Source: Spartinivicinus poritis
Lineage (GTDB): Bacteria; Pseudomonadota; Gammaproteobacteria; Pseudomonadales; Zooshikellaceae
DNA: 64,000 nt
Assembly: GCF_028858535.1 (NCBI RefSeq)
Contig: NZ_JAPMOU010000014.1
Coordinates: 79,775 to 143,774 of the forward strand
Direction of reading: 5' to 3'
A program made the translations under genes and the position numbers. Under the pieces are notes generated by a model. It had not been told where the DNA came from. It searched no databases and worked only from the letters and a program-made list of their open reading frames with translations. Below are positions 63,799-64,000 of this stretch, piece after piece (the stretch's first letter is position 1; every line of letters begins with the position of its first letter).

Positions 63799-64000
63799 TA
63801 TATTTCACCATGATTATTTACTGTATTTTTTTCTAAAAAACATGCTTGATAGGGCGGTAAATGGATTTTATTATTATCAATACTGCCTGACAGATAAGGT
63901 ACATCGAGTATATTATAGTTTGCGTTTGCGTTTGCGTTTGCGTTTGCGTTTGCGTTTGCGTTTGCGTTTGCGTTTGCGTTTGCGTTTGCGTTTGCGTTTG
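63798..64000 (-). CDS. C-terminal end of a possible GH13 alpha-glucosidase/amylase, containing an (Ala-Asn)n tract
   Basis: I translated the minus strand from the right edge. The frame is open through the hexanucleotide repeat, which reads Ala-Asn repeated, and then gives YNILDVPYLSGSIDN, NKIHLPPYQACFLEKN and a short tail ending at TAA 63800-63798. The segment L-D-x-x-Y-L ... I-x-L-P-P-Y-Q-A is typical of the last beta-sandwich of GH13 alpha-glucosidases and related enzymes. Only about 67 codons are in the window. The assignment to GH13 is tentative; the frame and the coupling to the ABC ATPase start are directly visible. Confidence 0.6.
   Translation of the reverse strand, partial: NANANANANANANANANANANANANANYNILDVPYLSGSIDNNKIHLPPYQACFLEKNTVNNHGEI
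63918..64000. repeat. Hexanucleotide tandem repeat (GTTTGC)n, cut by window edge
   Basis: Thirteen perfect GTTTGC units plus five bases fill 63918-64000 without a mismatch and run out of the window. On the minus strand the unit is GCAAAC, in frame with the partial gene as Ala-Asn. Because the unit is a multiple of three, changes in copy number would keep the frame. The full length is not known from this window. Confidence 0.97.

Noticed and set aside
63918..64000. Tandem repeat as a possible CRISPR array
   Set aside because: The unit is 6 bp and contiguous, with no spacers; it is a simple coding microsatellite.

Overview
The window looks like chromosome of a low-GC, probably marine gammaproteobacterium. 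The evidence is the hydroxamate siderophore locus, a secreted two-catalytic-domain chitinase, AmpE/AmpG, HugZ, imelysin proteins, a sigma-32-type groESL promoter and the general protein make-up. The overall impression is of an Oceanospirillales/Zooshikella-like organism, but no search was run and this is only an impression. No rRNA, tRNA, CRISPR array, prophage or transposase gene was seen.

Layout. Positions 1-4033 hold housekeeping genes: nadC (cut by the left edge), a membrane-anchored retropepsin-like protease and a DUF1631 protein. Positions 4161-19457 form an iron-acquisition block: an MFS transporter (possible siderophore exporter), a FhuCDB-type ferric-hydroxamate importer, and an aerobactin-type operon iucA-iucB-iucC-iucD-fhuF-iutA. 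Fur-box-like sites lie ahead of both the importer and the biosynthetic operon. The block is unusually rich in short palindromic elements and is bracketed by two inverted copies of one of them. Positions 19994-30955 carry ampE, a sensor kinase, a PanE-like reductase, a response regulator with a degenerate GGDEF domain, yajQ, an ABC-2 exporter, ampG, an alkyltransferase-like protein and a DUF481 outer-membrane protein.

Positions 31359-37711 carry an SDR, a Fur-box-linked hugZ-like gene, fxsA, groES-groEL behind a clear heat-shock promoter, and a chemoreceptor. Positions 37879-43240 form a second iron-linked operon on the minus strand (imelysin, di-heme oxidoreductase, second imelysin, Tat-exported DUF1513), again with a Fur box upstream. 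Positions 43441-49328 carry a c-di-GMP phosphodiesterase candidate, an unusual fused QueD-like protein, bioA and pepQ. Positions 49717-55895 hold a secreted multidomain protein of unknown function and a large chitinase. Positions 56130-60980 hold a cold-shock protein, a three-gene sulfur operon (class V PLP enzyme, TauE/SafE exporter, ETHE1-like dioxygenase) with a divergent Lrp-family regulator, and a SpoU methyltransferase. The right end has a trypsin-like protease with a helical insertion, a sugar ABC ATPase, and the C-terminus of what may be a GH13 enzyme, whose reading frame runs through a hexanucleotide repeat cut by the window edge.

No completely new defence or mobile system was found. 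The most interesting material is: three families of short palindromic elements that supply ribosome-binding sites or protein ends; the (Ala-Asn)n-coding hexanucleotide repeat; the split-site QueD-like fusion; the unexplained secreted protein ahead of the chitinase; and the Lrp/sulfur operon.
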